A stretch of 64,000 nt of DNA from Nothophaeocryptopus gaeumannii (lineage: Eukaryota; Ascomycota; Dothideomycetes; Mycosphaerellales; Mycosphaerellaceae). Made by a program: the position numbers and the translations under genes. Shown one piece after another: positions 62,979-64,000 of the stretch (the stretch's first letter is position 1; the number at the start of each line of letters is the position of its first letter). The stretch lies in NCBI GenBank assembly GCA_031771865.1, contig JASISA010000001.1, positions 2,418,001-2,482,000 on the forward strand. Reading direction: 5' to 3'. The notes under the pieces were generated by a model. It had not been told where the DNA came from and searched no databases. It was given only the letters and a program-made list of their open reading frames with translations.

Positions 62979-64000
62979 CCGACGCTTCCGAGTGGAATGT
63001 TCAGACTGAGACTCTAGCGTCGAATTCGCCTGCATAGCAGCTGTCGAGAAGAATGAAATATCTTCCAAGGGAGTTCGAATGTTCCCTCTTTGCCCTTCAC
63101 AGTTCATGCAATTATGGTCTCGATCGATGCCAGCAAACCAGCATTCTTCAGGGTGAGAGCGCCGTGCGACGAAGCTGTTATGGTCGTAAGCATGACGAAC
63201 GCTGCCTCGGATTGCGCTCCACCGGATTGTGCCGAGATGAATACATTTTTATGAGACAAGGTCCCTCTGGCTGAGGAGTGTTGGAATACAGTACCTGCGC
63301 CAGTGCAAGAAGGAAAGCCCCACGTTCTGTGTCTCCATGTGCCCTTCGCCGTCCGCGCAGCTACCGTTCTGACAGATGTGCAAAGACAAGAAGCAATCGA
63401 AGAGAGTGGACTATGATGACGAAGACTCTCATATCTCCCGTCTCAAGATCGACTCAGCTGTCCATGCAGCTTCCGCTACAATCGATGCCAAAGAACGAGC
63501 AGCGATCAAGCGAGAGCTTTGTCGGAAGTACACCTCGAACTTGGCTGTAACAGTCGCCCATTCCCGCTGCGGTTGCACGTCTGACCCTACTCCTGTTTAG
63601 ACTCGGTCAATGCAACGAGCTCAGGATTGCCACCGTCCTGGCAAGGGCGGATGCATGAAGAGACCCAGGAGGATGTCGGTGCTCGAATCGCGCCATTGAT
63701 ACGAGCTGTTGAATGCATCTTGCTCGCCTCTCCGGGGTCGAGTTTGAGCTGCCAGCCCGCAAGGAGCCCAGTCTGCGTACAAAAATTAGAGCTCTTCATC
63801 GCATCCGGCTCAGTGCTTCTTTTCTAAAGATCGCATCGAAGCTCCAGGCTGGTGATCTCGAACCGGTCGTATCAGGCCTGCTGAGACATTCGTAGGTTCT
63901 CCACGACAGTCTGACCATCGCAGTCAATTGTTCGAGTCCATAGCTGGGAGAGGACAGGTCGGTAGCTGACTAGGAATGCTTGAAATTTGAGAGATGCAGG
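62979..64000. other. Right-edge tract, no well-supported gene
   Basis: About 1 kb of sequence with short frames only. Parts resemble the preceding repeats loosely. One weak candidate is given at 63376-63600. Confidence 0.4.
63376..63600 (+). CDS. Possible 74-aa hypothetical protein
   Basis: True ATG to TAG. The composition is protein-like: basic start MCKDKKQSKRVDYDDED, then a helical stretch AASATIDAKERAAIKRELCR, and two cysteines near the end. No family or neighbour support. It may be chance. Confidence 0.22.
   Translation: MCKDKKQSKRVDYDDEDSHISRLKIDSAVHAASATIDAKERAAIKRELCRKYTSNLAVTVAHSRCGCTSDPTPV

Noticed and set aside
63910..63950. tRNA B-box-like sequence (TTGTTCGAGTCC)
   Set aside because: No A-box or cloverleaf could be built from the upstream 80 bases.

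Overview
The window is nuclear DNA from a filamentous ascomycete (Pezizomycotina, most likely a dothideomycete-like mould). The evidence is short introns of about 45-75 nt with GT..CTAAC/CTGAC..AG signals, Zn2Cys6 regulators, a Crb2/Rad9 homologue, an AA11 chitin oxidase, DUF-type fungal membrane proteins and absence of operons. Exon joins were made by eye from splice signals and frame continuity.

Layout. 0-7.3 kb: 3' part of an RNase III gene, a small Ser/Arg-rich protein, a SnoaL-like protein with a GC-AG intron, a membrane-anchored lectin-like protein and a hypothetical protein. 7.4-29.5 kb: housekeeping block with a 1,572-aa Crb2/53BP1-type checkpoint protein, alpha-methylacyl-CoA racemase, the uracil-catabolism protein Urc4, a 1,744-aa ATRX/Rad54-like SNF2 ATPase, glutathione synthetase, and a divergent NADPH-cytochrome P450 reductase. 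29.8-38 kb: a GH5 glycosidase broken by one stop codon, then a compact group: Zn2Cys6 activator, cytochrome P450, a second regulator-like protein with no zinc cluster, and a SnoaL-like protein. With the reductase at 27.3 kb this looks like a small oxidative pathway.

38-47 kb is accessory in character: two degenerate minisatellite arrays (about 99 bp and 74 bp periods), a six-cysteine secreted protein, a membrane-anchored sulfotransferase-like protein, a UNC93-type transporter pseudogene with several nonsense codons but no obvious frameshift, and a secreted protein built almost wholly of short repeats with one Kex2 site. 47-57 kb: a DUF7704 membrane protein, an allantoate-permease-type MFS transporter, an AA11 LPMO, several small proteins (including a 57-aa single-span membrane protein) and a GMC oxidoreductase. 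57-64 kb: a broken LURP-one/Tubby-like gene, long gene-poor tracts made of decayed repeats, and one zinc-finger-like protein.

Recurrent theme: three genes (GH5, UNC93-like, LOR) are disrupted chiefly by stop codons, several of which replace a probable glutamine codon (CAA/CAG to TAA/TAG). This fits C-to-T decay such as repeat-induced point mutation, but that is an inference. I saw no tRNA, rRNA, transposase or reverse transcriptase.
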